NCBI GenBank assembly: GCA_913058345.1
Contig: CAJXQR010000006.1
Span: forward strand, 62,001-126,000
Origin: an uncultured Gammaproteobacteria bacterium
GTDB lineage: Bacteria; Pseudomonadota; Gammaproteobacteria; Pseudomonadales; Porticoccaceae
DNA length: 64,000 nt
Direction of reading: 5' to 3'
Shown: in pieces, positions 46,701 through 56,300 of the stretch
Layout: each line of letters begins with the position of its first letter
Position numbering within the stretch: the first letter of the stretch is position 1
The notes under the pieces: model-generated
Seen by the model: the letters and a program-made list of their open reading frames with translations, nothing else
Database searches by the model: none
What the model was told of the DNA's origin: nothing
Translations under genes and position numbers: made by a program

Positions 46701-47160
46701 CTTAACCGATAGCCGCTATGTACTGACCTGTAACGGCCAGCGTGTACAGCTGAGTAATACGGGTAAAAAAGGGGAGTATGTTGGTGGGGTGAGGTACAGA
46801 GCCTGGCAACCACCCTCTGGTTTGCACCCGACCATTGGTGTTCATGCGCCTCTGGTGTTTGATTTGATTGATACCTGGAACGGTTTGGCGATTGGAGGCT
46901 GTAGCTACCATGTCAGCCATCCCGGTGGTCTGAGTTACGACGCCTATCCGGTCAATGCTTTTGAAGCTGAAACACGGCGGGTGAGTCGTTACTACGATTT
47001 TGGCCATACCCCGGCACCGATTAAGGTGCCATCAAGTCAGCAGGCTCTGCGGCAATTTATACCTCATGGGAAGTCACCTCGCCCCATGTCGCCCCCGCCT
47101 TTGCTGCGGGATAATGAATATCCATACACCCTGGATTTACGTAAACACCCAGAGGCATAG
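43726..47160 (+). CDS. Transglutaminase-DUF2126 fusion protein
   Basis: A large 1144-residue protein. Residues 1-290 are a transglutaminase-like unit with an N-terminal beta domain and a complete triad, Cys180 (KGSCRDTSW), His229 (DLHAWCEVY) and Asp245 (GLDPTSG). Residues from about 330 to the end are DUF2126, which begins VRLTMGGEPTFVS and includes TGTGGGNHITLGAA and a glutamate-rich FAWEPW-like core (LRWAIEPWHVLGEE). DUF2126 has been compared with glutamine-synthetase/GCS-like amidoligases, so the protein may both form and cut amides. The ATG at 43726 has AGGA seven bases upstream. It is the third gene of the operon. Confidence 0.93.
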   Translation: MTIRVAIQHETQYQFDRPVKMSPHVLRLRPAVHSRTPIHAYTLKIEPENHFINWQQDPFGNFLARLVFPEKTRKFSFKVEVIADLVAINPFDFFVEKYAENFPFQYDEQLKTELAPYLEVTEKGPLLKEWVASIDQDKQTINDFLVAQNQRLEKAIGYNIRMEPGIQSCEQTLTLAKGSCRDTSWLLVQIFRHLGLAARFVSGYLVQLKPDVKPLDGPAGAEEDFTDLHAWCEVYLPGAGWIGLDPTSGLFAGEGHIPLACTPDPVSAAPIEGYTDECETEFSFSNKVYRIHEDPRVTKPYSEEQWTLIDALGNKVDSELEAMDVRLTMGGEPTFVSVDDMESAQWNTDALGAKKLSLSKDLLLRLRKRFGPGGVLHYGQGKWYPGEEVPRWALGCFWREDGKALWQDDKLLARVDKDYGHGVEEAQQFTETLCRSLGIDVDYVQPANEDALYYLWKEQSLPDNVDPEKADLTDSLERKRIARLLSKGLDKPAGYVLPLAWNTSTEKWQSSDWPLKRDKLVLLPGDSPLGFRLPLDSLPLMNKAEQAQAEVPDRDPFAERKPLADKLALADEELIAGKQPTFSQTEIDGHFDQRTMMPGEADTTIGQDADRKKSTAPVEVIRTALCVEPREGRLHVFLPPLKFLEHYIELIELIEKSARIQKLPVILEGYEPPRDPRLQRLLVTPDPGVIEVNIHPANNWRELVDNTRILYEEAHKSRLGTEKFMLDGRHTGTGGGNHITLGAAAPIDSPLLRRPDLLRSLVTYWQHHPSLSYLFSGMFIGPTSQAPRVDEGRDEALYELEIAFDQMPEGIVEQPWLIDRLMRNLLTDITGNTHRAEFCIDKLYAPGTATGRQGLLEFRGFEMPPHYQMGLVQALLLRSLIARFWREPYHKPLVRWGTALHDKFMLPHFVWADMKDIIEDLQSHDIPFQLEWLAPFEEFRFPHYGRVAIGDINLELRWAIEPWHVLGEEVSSFGTARYVDSSVERLQIRLTGLTDSRYVLTCNGQRVQLSNTGKKGEYVGGVRYRAWQPPSGLHPTIGVHAPLVFDLIDTWNGLAIGGCSYHVSHPGGLSYDAYPVNAFEAETRRVSRYYDFGHTPAPIKVPSSQQALRQFIPHGKSPRPMSPPPLLRDNEYPYTLDLRKHPEA

Positions 47161-47244
47161 TGGGCTTTGCGTCTTAATCCTCCGCTGCAGCTTGGTTTCG
47201 GTATAGAATAGCCGATTCATTGCCCTAATTTGACCGCTTAAAAA

Positions 47245-49872
47245 ATGAATCAGACCCCTCCTAGGCGCGTCCCCTGGCAGCTGCCGCGTCAGCAGCAACA
47301 GGGCCAGCACCAAACGCAAAGTCAGAACGCTGTGTCTGATGAGCTAGCGAGCGCCTTTGCTTATCCTCCTCTGGAAGGCTTCAATGATGAGGTCTACGAA
47401 GATAACGGTGAGCAGCGTGATCATTGGCAATATGTACTGGATAGTCTTGAGACTCTTGGGGCTGAAGCCTTAACGGATCGTCAGCAAAAGGCCTCGCGTA
47501 TTCTCCGCGATGATGGCGCTACTTATAATCTTTCCGCGACCCCGGGCAACCGACAGACCTGGAGTCTCGATCCGGTGCCGCTGCTCATCGAAAGTGAAGA
47601 ATGGAACGGCATCGAGTCGAGTTTGGTCGAGCGTTCAGAACTGTTTGATCTGGTGTTACAGGATATTTATGGGCCGCGGGATCTGATTCGTCACGGTGTG
47701 ATTCCTCCAGAACTGATTTTTAGCCATGCTGGTTTTTTGCGGCAATGCCACGGCATAAAAATCCCCGGAGAGCAGCAGCTTATTTTGCACAACGTCGATA
47801 TGGTGCGTGATACTGACGGACAGATGTGTGTTATCGGTGACCGCACACAAGCGCCCAGCGGCGCGGGTTATGCTCTTGAAAACCGGACGGTGATGTCCAG
47901 GGTATTGCCCAGCCTGTTTCGCGATAGTCACGTCCATCGCCTGTCGTTGTTTTTCCAGGCTTTACGTTTAAAGCTGGCGGCTCTGTGCCCCGGTGACGAT
48001 ATTCCCCATGTGGTGGTGCTGACTCCCGGAGCCTATAGCGAAACCTATTTCGAGCACACATTACTGGCCAATTATCTGGGTTATCCGCTGGTGCAGGGCG
48101 CTGATCTAACAGTGCGTGGTGGCCAGGTCTGGATGAAGACACTGGATGGCCTCAAACGTGTGGATGTTATTCTTCGGCGTCTCGACGATTATTTCTGCGA
48201 TACGGTAGAGCTGCGTAGTGACTCTCAATTGGGCGTTCCAGGTTTGCTCGATGTGGTGCGATGCGGTCAGGTGGTGGTGGCTAACCCGCTCGGTTCAGGG
48301 GTACTGGAACATCCGGCTTTGTTAAAATATTTACCGGCTATTGGCAAACACTTTCTCGGTCGAGAACCCCAATTGCGATCAGTGGAAACTTACTGGTGCG
48401 GTGAAGACAGTGATCGCCAATATGTACTGGATCATTTCGATGAGATGATCATCAAGACCACCTTTCGCCGCAGTGGTGATCACAGTATTTTTGGTAGTGA
48501 GCTCAGTGCCGAGGAAAAACAGGACTGGATGCGAAGGATTGAGACCAAACCGCTGAACTTTGTGGGTCAGCGTTACCATTTACCTTCCACTGCGCCGAAT
48601 TGGTCTCAACAGGGTCTGGTTTCCCGGCCTCTGGTGTTGCGTAGTTTTGCCGTCGCTAATTCGTCTTCTTACACCATTATGCCCGGCGGATTGACACGGG
48701 TTGGTACCGGTGACAATAAGATGATCATCAGCAGTCAGCTGGGCTCAACCAGTAAAGACACCTGGGTGTTGGCGTCGGAGCCTGAAAAGCAGGTTAGCCT
48801 CAACAGGGATAATGGCCTCGTTGTGGGTTCAGGCGCTGACCAGGGCATGCACCTGCCGAGTCGAGTAGCGGAAAACCTGTTCTGGATGGGTCGTTACGCG
48901 GAGCGAGCAGATGCTTCCCTTCGCTTGCTAAGAACGGTATTTATGCAGCTTAACAGCATTGAGCCGCTGTCGGTGTCGGCGCGAGATACCTTGCTGTATG
49001 CGGTCACTCAGGTGAGTACGACTTATCCCGGTTTTATTGGTGGCACCGGGCCGATCACCCTGGCGATCGATAAAGAATTGCTCAGCGTCATACTTGATGA
49101 GACTCGCCCGGGTACGGTGGCTTCGAATATACAAGCGATGCTGGTCAGCAGTGAAGAAGTCAAAGAAATGCTGTCAGCGGACACTCAGCGCGTACTCAAT
49201 GATCTGCGTGATGCACTGGCAGATTTGGATGGGGCCTTGCGCTTGGGTTTAACCTCGGCGCCAGAAGAAGCGTTGGATCCCCTGGTGACCACCCTGTTGG
49301 CTCTGGCTGGGCTGAGTCATGAGAGCCTGGTGCGGGGTACCGGCTGGCGTTTTCTTGAGATGGGCCGCACCCTGGAAAAATCCTATCAAATGACCAGCTT
49401 ACTGCAGTCCACACTGGTTAGCGATCAGTCCGAGAGTGATTTAGCGACAGTACTGGAATCGGTGCTATTAACGTTTGAGATGCTGGTTTCTTATCGTCGG
49501 CGTTATCGTTCCGGTGTTGAAATTACCAGTAGTTTACAGTTGTTGATGATCGATAAGGCCAACCCTCGCTCCCTGCTTTTCCAGTTGACGGCACTGAAAG
49601 AGCATATTGATAATTTGCCGGACACCTCTCATGCCCTGGGTATGAATCCACAGGGCCGTTGCCTTCTCGAAGCGATGACCGCCGTGCAGCTCGCTGACTT
49701 ACACGAAATGGGTGTTTGCGATCAAACCAGTGGCTCCCGGGTCAAACTCGAGCAAGTGCTGGGCAAGGTGCAGAAATTGCTAGGGCGCACAGCGACCTTG
49801 ATTAGTGATAAATACTTTGACCATCGTATCGAACACCAGCAACTAGTGCCTGACCGCTGGGAAGACGAATAA
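47245..49872 (+). CDS. ATP-grasp/alpha-E fusion protein
   Basis: An 875-residue fusion of a COG2308 ATP-grasp (about 60-515) and an alpha-E domain (about 537-865, starting PSRVAENLFWMGRYAERADA). The N-terminus is Gln-rich and probably disordered (RQQQQGQHQTQ). Compared with the separate ATP-grasp at 41297, the nucleotide loop KPANESGGYG has become KTTFRRSGDHSIFG (Lys404), and VLEDNLRVPSG has become VIGDRTQAPSG, while RRLDD is kept. This suggests a catalytically altered or inactive subunit that could partner the active one. It overlaps the following transglutaminase gene by one base (TAATG). Confidence 0.92.
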   Translation: MNQTPPRRVPWQLPRQQQQGQHQTQSQNAVSDELASAFAYPPLEGFNDEVYEDNGEQRDHWQYVLDSLETLGAEALTDRQQKASRILRDDGATYNLSATPGNRQTWSLDPVPLLIESEEWNGIESSLVERSELFDLVLQDIYGPRDLIRHGVIPPELIFSHAGFLRQCHGIKIPGEQQLILHNVDMVRDTDGQMCVIGDRTQAPSGAGYALENRTVMSRVLPSLFRDSHVHRLSLFFQALRLKLAALCPGDDIPHVVVLTPGAYSETYFEHTLLANYLGYPLVQGADLTVRGGQVWMKTLDGLKRVDVILRRLDDYFCDTVELRSDSQLGVPGLLDVVRCGQVVVANPLGSGVLEHPALLKYLPAIGKHFLGREPQLRSVETYWCGEDSDRQYVLDHFDEMIIKTTFRRSGDHSIFGSELSAEEKQDWMRRIETKPLNFVGQRYHLPSTAPNWSQQGLVSRPLVLRSFAVANSSSYTIMPGGLTRVGTGDNKMIISSQLGSTSKDTWVLASEPEKQVSLNRDNGLVVGSGADQGMHLPSRVAENLFWMGRYAERADASLRLLRTVFMQLNSIEPLSVSARDTLLYAVTQVSTTYPGFIGGTGPITLAIDKELLSVILDETRPGTVASNIQAMLVSSEEVKEMLSADTQRVLNDLRDALADLDGALRLGLTSAPEEALDPLVTTLLALAGLSHESLVRGTGWRFLEMGRTLEKSYQMTSLLQSTLVSDQSESDLATVLESVLLTFEMLVSYRRRYRSGVEITSSLQLLMIDKANPRSLLFQLTALKEHIDNLPDTSHALGMNPQGRCLLEAMTAVQLADLHEMGVCDQTSGSRVKLEQVLGKVQKLLGRTATLISDKYFDHRIEHQQLVPDRWEDE

Positions 49873-50762
49873 TGCTGTATCGAATTAAACATGTGACCCA
49901 TTATCAATACGATCAGCCGGTGACGTTGTGCTATAACCACGCTCATCTGATGCCACGGGATACGTATTATCAGCGGTGCATGGAAAGTCATATCAATATC
50001 AAACCCTACCCAATAAGCATTCACGAGCGGACGGATTATTTTGGCAATAAGGTTTGCTATTTTTCGCTGGAGAGCAAACATAGCAGCCTGGATATTAGCG
50101 TCGATAGCAGGGTGTGCCTGGATAACGAGCGAGTTGATCTTGGCGTCGATCTGGATATTGGCAATACCTGCCGCCAGGCCCTGGAAAAATTGCGTACCAG
50201 CATTGATGAAGAGGTTTTCCTCGCGCGGGAATTTATCCTGTGCTCTCCCATGATTAAGCCTTCTGATGAACTGCGAGATTACGCGGCTCCTTTCTTTCAG
50301 GATAATGTCTCGCTACTCAGCGCCGCGCGTGAGTTGACTCGTCATATCTATAATGACTTTACCTACGATCCCAATTCGACCACAGTTGCCACGCCACTCA
50401 AGGAAGTGTTAGAAAAGCGTCGCGGTGTTTGTCAGGATTTTGCACACTTAGCCATTGGTTGTTTGCGGTCTTTGGGTTTCCCCGCCCGTTACGTGAGTGG
50501 TTATCTGGAGACGCTACCGCCGCCCGGCACGGAAAAACTCGCTGGTTCAGACGCATCCCATGCATGGTTTGCAGTTTATTCGCCGGGGGAGGGTTGGTTT
50601 GAGTTTGATCCAACCAACAATAATGTGCCCGGTGATCAACATATCACAACGGCCTGGGGGCGGGACTACTCTGATGTTACGCCCGTACGTGGGGTGATTT
50701 TTGAAGGTGGTGACTCTCAGGTGTTGACGGTATCCGTCGATGTGCAGCGTCTGGAGAGTTGA
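49872..50762 (+). CDS. Transglutaminase-like protein closing the operon
   Basis: A 296-residue cytosolic transglutaminase-fold protein. An N-terminal beta domain with YRIKHVTHYQYDQPV (1-90) precedes the catalytic core with Cys187 (RRGVCQDFAH), His230 (SHAWFAVY) and Asp246 (FDPTNN), and GFPARYVSGYLETLPP between. It has the same plan as the protein paired with Anbu at 12913 and as the N-terminus of the DUF2126 fusion. It starts within the stop of the ATP-grasp/alpha-E gene. Protease, amidase or cross-linking activity are all possible. Confidence 0.94.
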   Translation: MLYRIKHVTHYQYDQPVTLCYNHAHLMPRDTYYQRCMESHINIKPYPISIHERTDYFGNKVCYFSLESKHSSLDISVDSRVCLDNERVDLGVDLDIGNTCRQALEKLRTSIDEEVFLAREFILCSPMIKPSDELRDYAAPFFQDNVSLLSAARELTRHIYNDFTYDPNSTTVATPLKEVLEKRRGVCQDFAHLAIGCLRSLGFPARYVSGYLETLPPPGTEKLAGSDASHAWFAVYSPGEGWFEFDPTNNNVPGDQHITTAWGRDYSDVTPVRGVIFEGGDSQVLTVSVDVQRLES

Positions 50763-50893
50763 GTTATCCGCCTACTTTAAAGCGGTGGATTTGAGTTGAG
50801 CGGGTGGGAATTCTACGGAGGGAAGTTTGCCCTGCCTGGCAAGTTCGATCTGCATGTTGACCCTCATAGAGGTTCATTTCAAGACGGCATAAA

Positions 50894-50909
50894 GCCTTTG
50901 TATAAAGGC
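50894..50909. terminator. Small hairpin between convergent genes
   Basis: GCCTTT pairs with AAAGGC across a four-base loop. Read on the minus strand it is followed by TTTAT, so it may weakly end the NSS transporter transcript. The evidence is thin. Confidence 0.35.
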
Positions 50910-51028
50910 GGGTATAGTCTCCGCCTAACTGATCATAAATCAAGGATGAAGTTAAGGTCAGTAGTATTACGGGTAGATTGCGGGTGAACCTAAGCCTCAT
51001 TTGCTTTTAGTGATAGAGATATTAAACA

Positions 51029-52396
51029 TTAAGATCTAATGTTCTGTACAAACATAAGAATAATTAATACAGGGCAGACAACACGGATATAACCTGGCCA
51101 GATTTTCCAGAACAGGCTATTTTCAGCGGCGGCAAAACCGGTACTGATTTCCCTAAGCAATTTATGGCGATCGAGTACCCAGCCCGCAAACAGACAAAGC
51201 AAGACACCGAGCAGAGGTTGGCTGTATGTTGTCGTGAGAGTAATCACGTTGCTGAACAGTCGGTCAAAGTTGTTGAGAATCAGCAGGCTAAGGCCGAAGA
51301 TGATGCTAGCAACGAAGCTGGTAGCGCAGTTGCGGCTGAGTTTAAATTGTTCGAGTACAAAGGTAACGGGTACTTCGAGCATCGATATTGATGAGGTTAA
51401 CGCGGCGATTGTCAGTAATAAAAAGAAAACCAGACCAATAAAGTCGCCAGCGAAACCGAGGGAATTGAAGAGGCTGGGTAAGGTTTGCAGGATTAAATCG
51501 GGCCCAGCTATAAGTGTATTTTCACTGCTGTAAATGTCAATACCCTGATGCTGGGCGACGAACATAGCCGGAATAATCAGTAGGCCGGCGAGAAAGGCAA
51601 TACCCGTGTCGATTAGCGCAACGTAAGCCCCGGTGAGGGGTAGATTATCAGTTTTACTCACGTAGGAACCATAAATCAACATGGTCCCTACGCCGAGGGA
51701 GAGAGAGAAGAAAGCTTGCCCCATGGCACTGGTCAGCAAACTCGGGTCGGTAATCAGGCTGAAATTAGGTACGAGATAAAGGCGCAGACCCTCCAGCGCG
51801 CCGGGCAGCGTGAGTACGGTAGCGGCGAGCCCGAGCATCAGTAAAACTAAAGCTGGCATGAGCCGGGTTGACCAGCGCTCGATACCTGCTGTAACACCCC
51901 GGGCGACAATACTGGCGGTGAGCAAGGAAAAGAGACCGCAAAAAAGACTATCGCGCAGCAAGCTGGACTCGTTGAACCATCTTGCTGCGCCCACCTGGCC
52001 AGCGGTGTTTGCCAGTGCAGCGGGCACCTGGACCAATAGCCAACTGGCGACGATGGCATAAAAACTGAGAATTAAAGTGGCGACCACCACTCCAAACAAG
52101 CCTATTGCCCGAGCAGTGGTTTTCAGCGACGAGTTCGTCGTTAATTGGGGCAGGGCACCGACCATGTTACGCCGGGTGTGGCGACCGATGACTAACTCTG
52201 CCATTAATGCAGGATAGGCGAGCAAGAAGGTCAGAAGCAGATAAACCAGTACAAAGGCTCCGCCACCATGACTGGCTGTTTGGGTGGGGAAGCCCCAGAT
52301 ATTACCCAGCCCCACAGCCGATCCGGTAGCAGCAGTAATAAAACCGAAGCGTGAGGAAAAGAGCCCGCGTTCGTTTCCCACGTCTTTTACTTGCAT
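51029..52396 (-). CDS. Sodium-dependent transporter, NSS/SNF family
   Basis: A 455-residue LeuT-fold sodium symporter with 11-12 helices. The substrate/sodium site motif GSAVGLGNIWGFP in TM1 is intact, and GGGAFVLVYLLLTFLLAYP follows for TM2. Bacterial members import amino acids or related amines; the substrate is not evident. It lies 31 bases downstream of the crotonase-fold gene on the same strand and is convergent with the ATP-grasp operon. The ribosome site before the ATG is weak. Confidence 0.94.
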   Translation of the reverse strand: MQVKDVGNERGLFSSRFGFITAATGSAVGLGNIWGFPTQTASHGGGAFVLVYLLLTFLLAYPALMAELVIGRHTRRNMVGALPQLTTNSSLKTTARAIGLFGVVVATLILSFYAIVASWLLVQVPAALANTAGQVGAARWFNESSLLRDSLFCGLFSLLTASIVARGVTAGIERWSTRLMPALVLLMLGLAATVLTLPGALEGLRLYLVPNFSLITDPSLLTSAMGQAFFSLSLGVGTMLIYGSYVSKTDNLPLTGAYVALIDTGIAFLAGLLIIPAMFVAQHQGIDIYSSENTLIAGPDLILQTLPSLFNSLGFAGDFIGLVFFLLLTIAALTSSISMLEVPVTFVLEQFKLSRNCATSFVASIIFGLSLLILNNFDRLFSNVITLTTTYSQPLLGVLLCLFAGWVLDRHKLLREISTGFAAAENSLFWKIWPGYIRVVCPVLIILMFVQNIRS

Positions 52397-52427
52397 AGGG
52401 TCAGTTTATGTCGACGCTGGAGACGGG

Positions 52428-53189
52428 CTATTTAAAAATGGGTTTGCGCTTTTCTCGAAAGGCAGTGACGCCCTCTTTGGTGTCGTCATCGAGAAATAGA
52501 AAGGGCATAACGTCTTTTGCGTAGGTTAATTCGTCGCCGCCGAGCTCGCGGTTGTAAATCGATTTAGCGTAGCGGATAGCCATTTGCGGTTTGCTAGCCA
52601 GCTCATCGGCCAGAGCAAAGGCTTGTGTTAACAGCTGCTCGTGTGGCACCACTTTCAGGATTAGGCCTAGGTCTTTCGCTTCTTCGGCACTGAGTTTAGT
52701 CCCGGTCATGCTTAAGTATTTGGCCTGTTGGCGACCGATTAATTTATTAAGCCGTGCAATAGCAAAGCCAGGTAGAAGACCAAGTTGAATTTCCGGAACT
52801 GCAAATTTGGCCTGCTCGGAAGCGATAATAAAGTCGCAGGCGATGGATAATTCAAAGCCTCCGCCAAAGGCGTAGCCATTCACCGCAGCAATGACGGGCT
52901 TGTTGATTTGTTCGGCCAGCGCGAGAATGTCGAGCACTTCGTCAATAAAGTTTTTGGCATAGCTGGGGGTGAATTCGAAGCCGCTGATATCAGCTCCGGC
53001 GCAGAAGGATTTGTCACCAGCGCCAGTCACTATGATGACGCGAATATCGTCGTCATGGCGTGCCTGATCCAGAGCTTTACAAAAGCCCGATCGAATTCCT
53101 GTGCTCAAGGCATTGAGTTTGTCGGGTTCGTTAAAAGTAATAAGGGCGGTAGTGCCGTGTGTTTCATAATTAACGCTGTCAAATTGCAT
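52428..53189 (-). CDS. Enoyl-CoA hydratase/isomerase family protein
   Basis: A 253-residue crotonase-fold protein. The oxyanion-hole segments SFCAGADISGF and GYAFGGGFELSIACDF bind an acyl-CoA thioester. The first catalytic Glu of hydratases is matched in PEIQLGLLPG, but the second is replaced (AKYLSMTG where hydratases have a Glu), so it may be an isomerase or hydrolase instead of a true hydratase. It precedes the NSS transporter gene with a short gap. A role in fatty-acid or organic-acid breakdown is likely; the exact substrate is open. Confidence 0.9.
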   Translation of the reverse strand: MQFDSVNYETHGTTALITFNEPDKLNALSTGIRSGFCKALDQARHDDDIRVIIVTGAGDKSFCAGADISGFEFTPSYAKNFIDEVLDILALAEQINKPVIAAVNGYAFGGGFELSIACDFIIASEQAKFAVPEIQLGLLPGFAIARLNKLIGRQQAKYLSMTGTKLSAEEAKDLGLILKVVPHEQLLTQAFALADELASKPQMAIRYAKSIYNRELGGDELTYAKDVMPFLFLDDDTKEGVTAFREKRKPIFK

Positions 53190-53282
53190 CGAGTTGGCCT
53201 CTCTCTGGGAAGATTTGGACGTTGCATCACTAGGACGAGGTTGTATGAATATGGAATAGTGCTGGAGTAGGATAGTGCAATA

Positions 53283-53320
53283 TTCTCTACCCGGCTGACA
53301 AGCTGTAGCCAGGTAGAGAA
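53283..53320. terminator. Strong hairpin between RND operon and crotonase gene
   Basis: TTCTCTACC/GGTAGAGAA (nine pairs) continues, after one mismatch, into GGCT/AGCC around a ten-base loop. It lies just after the end of the minus-strand RND operon. There is no T run, so it may act as an RNA-stabilising 3' end more than as an intrinsic terminator. Confidence 0.5.
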
Positions 53321-53357
53321 GTGGCAGGAAAAGACTCTTGTGTTTCCAAAGACGTGA

Positions 53358-56300
53358 TTATTTCGCCAGGGTGCTGGAACCCAACCAGCCTTTGATCGTT
53401 TCGAGAAAGCCCTCCAGAATCGAGTAAACCGCAGGCACGACGATGAGTGTCAGCAAGGTGGATGACAGCATGCCTCCGATAACGGCAATGGACAGGGGCC
53501 CATTTGTCTCATGCCCAGCACCAAAGCCCATTGCCGCGGGCAACATAGCGAGGATAACCGTGAGCGAGGTCATTAACACCGGGCGCAGACGAATCGGGCA
53601 GGCTTCGATTAAGGCTGCGTCGATGGCTTTGCCGTCACTGCGCTGCTGGTTGGTCAGGTCGACCAACAGAATCGCATTTTTAGCCACCAGACCAACGAGT
53701 AAGACCAGACCAATCATTGAATAAGTATTCAATGTGTTATCGGTTAACCAGAGTAAGGCGATGCCACCAATCATGGCCAGGGGTTGGGCAGTCATGATAA
53801 TCAGTGGCTGTAAAAACGAGTTGAATTGGCTGGCCAGCACCATGTACAGCAAAATTGTCGCCAGGGTGAAGGCGAAAATCATATTGCTCGCCGTTTTGCC
53901 GAATTCCTCGGCCTGGCCTTTAAAAGCCAAAGTGTAGCCGACCGGCAAAATCTCATCCGACAGTTCTTGGACGGTAGCAATAGCTTCAGCCAAAGGTAGC
54001 TCAGGCTTGCCGTAAAAAGGCGCGGAATAACGCAGGTCGTAGCGCGAAATGGATGCCGGCCCGAGGGTTTCCTCCAGATGGGCAACAGTGTCGATACGGA
54101 TCATGGTGCCAGTGCGTGAGCGTAGATAAATACGGTCGATGTCATCCGCCGATTGAAAATAACTCTCATCGGCTTTTATGCGGACATCATAGCGTTCACC
54201 ATCGCCGGGATCATCGTTATATTTGGCGACGTCCATACCACCGACCATGACGTTGACGGCTTCGGCAATATCGCGACTGGAAAACCCAAGATCGGCAGCA
54301 CGGGTGCTATCGACGCGCAACTGATACTGGGGCAGGGCCAGGTTGAGGTCGAGATCGATATAACCAATGCCATCAACAGCGGCTAATTTTTTTTCAAGTT
54401 CATAGGCAAGACGGGCGACTTCATTCAAGTTGGGGCCATTAATGGCAAATTGCAGCGGCTCGCCACGTTGGCCTCCCATTTTCGGGATGGGTGCGGCAAA
54501 GGCTTTAGCCCCGGGAATAGTGGCAAATTTTTTGGCGAGAATGGCAATGAGTTCTTGCTGGCTTTGCTCACGTTCGGTGGCCGGGGTCATGCGCACAAAA
54601 CCTACGGCGGTGGTGACCTGGCGGCCGCTGGTGCCGAGTCCGAAAAAGGCGCTTGTTATCACGTCGTCGTGCTCGGCCAAAATGGCCTCGACTTCGGCGA
54701 GTCGGCCGCTGGAGTAATCCAGGCCGGAGCCGAGGGGCGTACGCACGATAACCATAAAGCTGGCTTCGTCCTGGTCAGGAGAGTACTCCTTACCGATATC
54801 TTTTAGAAAGAATGTACAACCAAAAACCAGTAGCCAGGTAATGAAAATCACGGTCCAGCGAAAGCGCAGAGCTAGCCTCAGCAATTTGGTGTAGATATTC
54901 TCCATACTACGAAAGCTTCGCTCCAGCCAGTAATAAAGGCCGCCATTGTGTTCTTCAACTTGTAGAAAACGAGAGCAGAGCATGGGCGTCAAGGTCATGG
55001 AGACGAACCAGGAGATTAGTACGCCGACGGTGACCACTACCGCAAAGGAAGAGAAAAACTGGCCGATAACACCACCGAGGAAAATCACCGGCACAAAAAT
55101 AGAGACTAGGGACAGGGTGGCTGCCAGCACCGGAAACACCACTTCGGCTGTGCCATGAATCGCCGCGGAACGGGGGTCTGGGTCAATGGACTCGCGGTGG
55201 CGATAAATGTTTTCCAGCACTACGATGGCGTCGTCAACAACAATGCCAATTAACAAAAGTAGCGCTAACAGGGTCATGGAGTTGAGGGTGTAGCCAAAAA
55301 AGTAAATGGCGGCAATGGAGCCAAATAATGAAATGGGAATGGCAATAGCGATAATAATGGTAGAGCGAATACTTTTAAGAAAGATCCACACGACAAAGGC
55401 CGTTAATACGGTGCCGAGGATTAAATGCTCTTCCAGTGAGCTGACCATGGCGCGAACAAAGAGTGAATCATCGGAAGCAATGGTGAGTTTCATGCCGGGC
55501 GGTAGCTGTGGCCGGATTTCTTCGTTAATACGCCGCATGGCTTCGTCGATGATTTCTACCGTGTTCGCTTCGGCAATTTTAGCAATGCCGAGGCCAACAG
55601 TGGGTTTGCCATTGACTCGCGCCAGGCTACGAGGATCGGCCATACCGTCTTCAACCTCGCCGATATCCCCGAGCTTGAGCGGTGCACCGTCTCGATAGGC
55701 GACCACCAGGTTTGCCAGTTCGCGGGGGTCGTGATACTCCATATCGAGCTTCACCATATGTTCGGTTTCACCGCTGACCAAAAAGCCGCCGGGCATCATA
55801 AAGTGCTCATTTCTCACAGCGGCTAGCACTTCGCCAGTGGTGACATTAAAGGCTGCCATGCTGTCGAGGTTGAGATTGATACGGATTGTGCGCTCGCGTT
55901 TGCCGCCGATTTTTACTTCGCCGACACCATTAATGGTTTCGAGATTTTTCTTGATGATGTTAATGGCGTAGCTGTTGAGCTGCTGCATCGTGCGGTCGCC
56001 TTCCAGTGCCAGCCACATAATGGGTGAGGCGCCGAATTCCAGCTTGGCAACAATGGGGGGATCGGCATCGGTCGGCAACTGGTTGATCACCTGGTTCACC
56101 TTGGATTGCACTTCGTCAAAGGCGACGTTGATGTTTTTGTCCATGTCAAAGGTGATGACGACGCGGGAATTGCCGGGTGAGGAGGTAGAGGAGATATGCT
56201 CGATACCGGGCACTGAGTTGACCGCAGTTTCGATGATGTTGGTAATCGAGGCATCAATCACACTCGGGTTGGCGCCAATCAAGTCGGTCTGTACCGCTAC

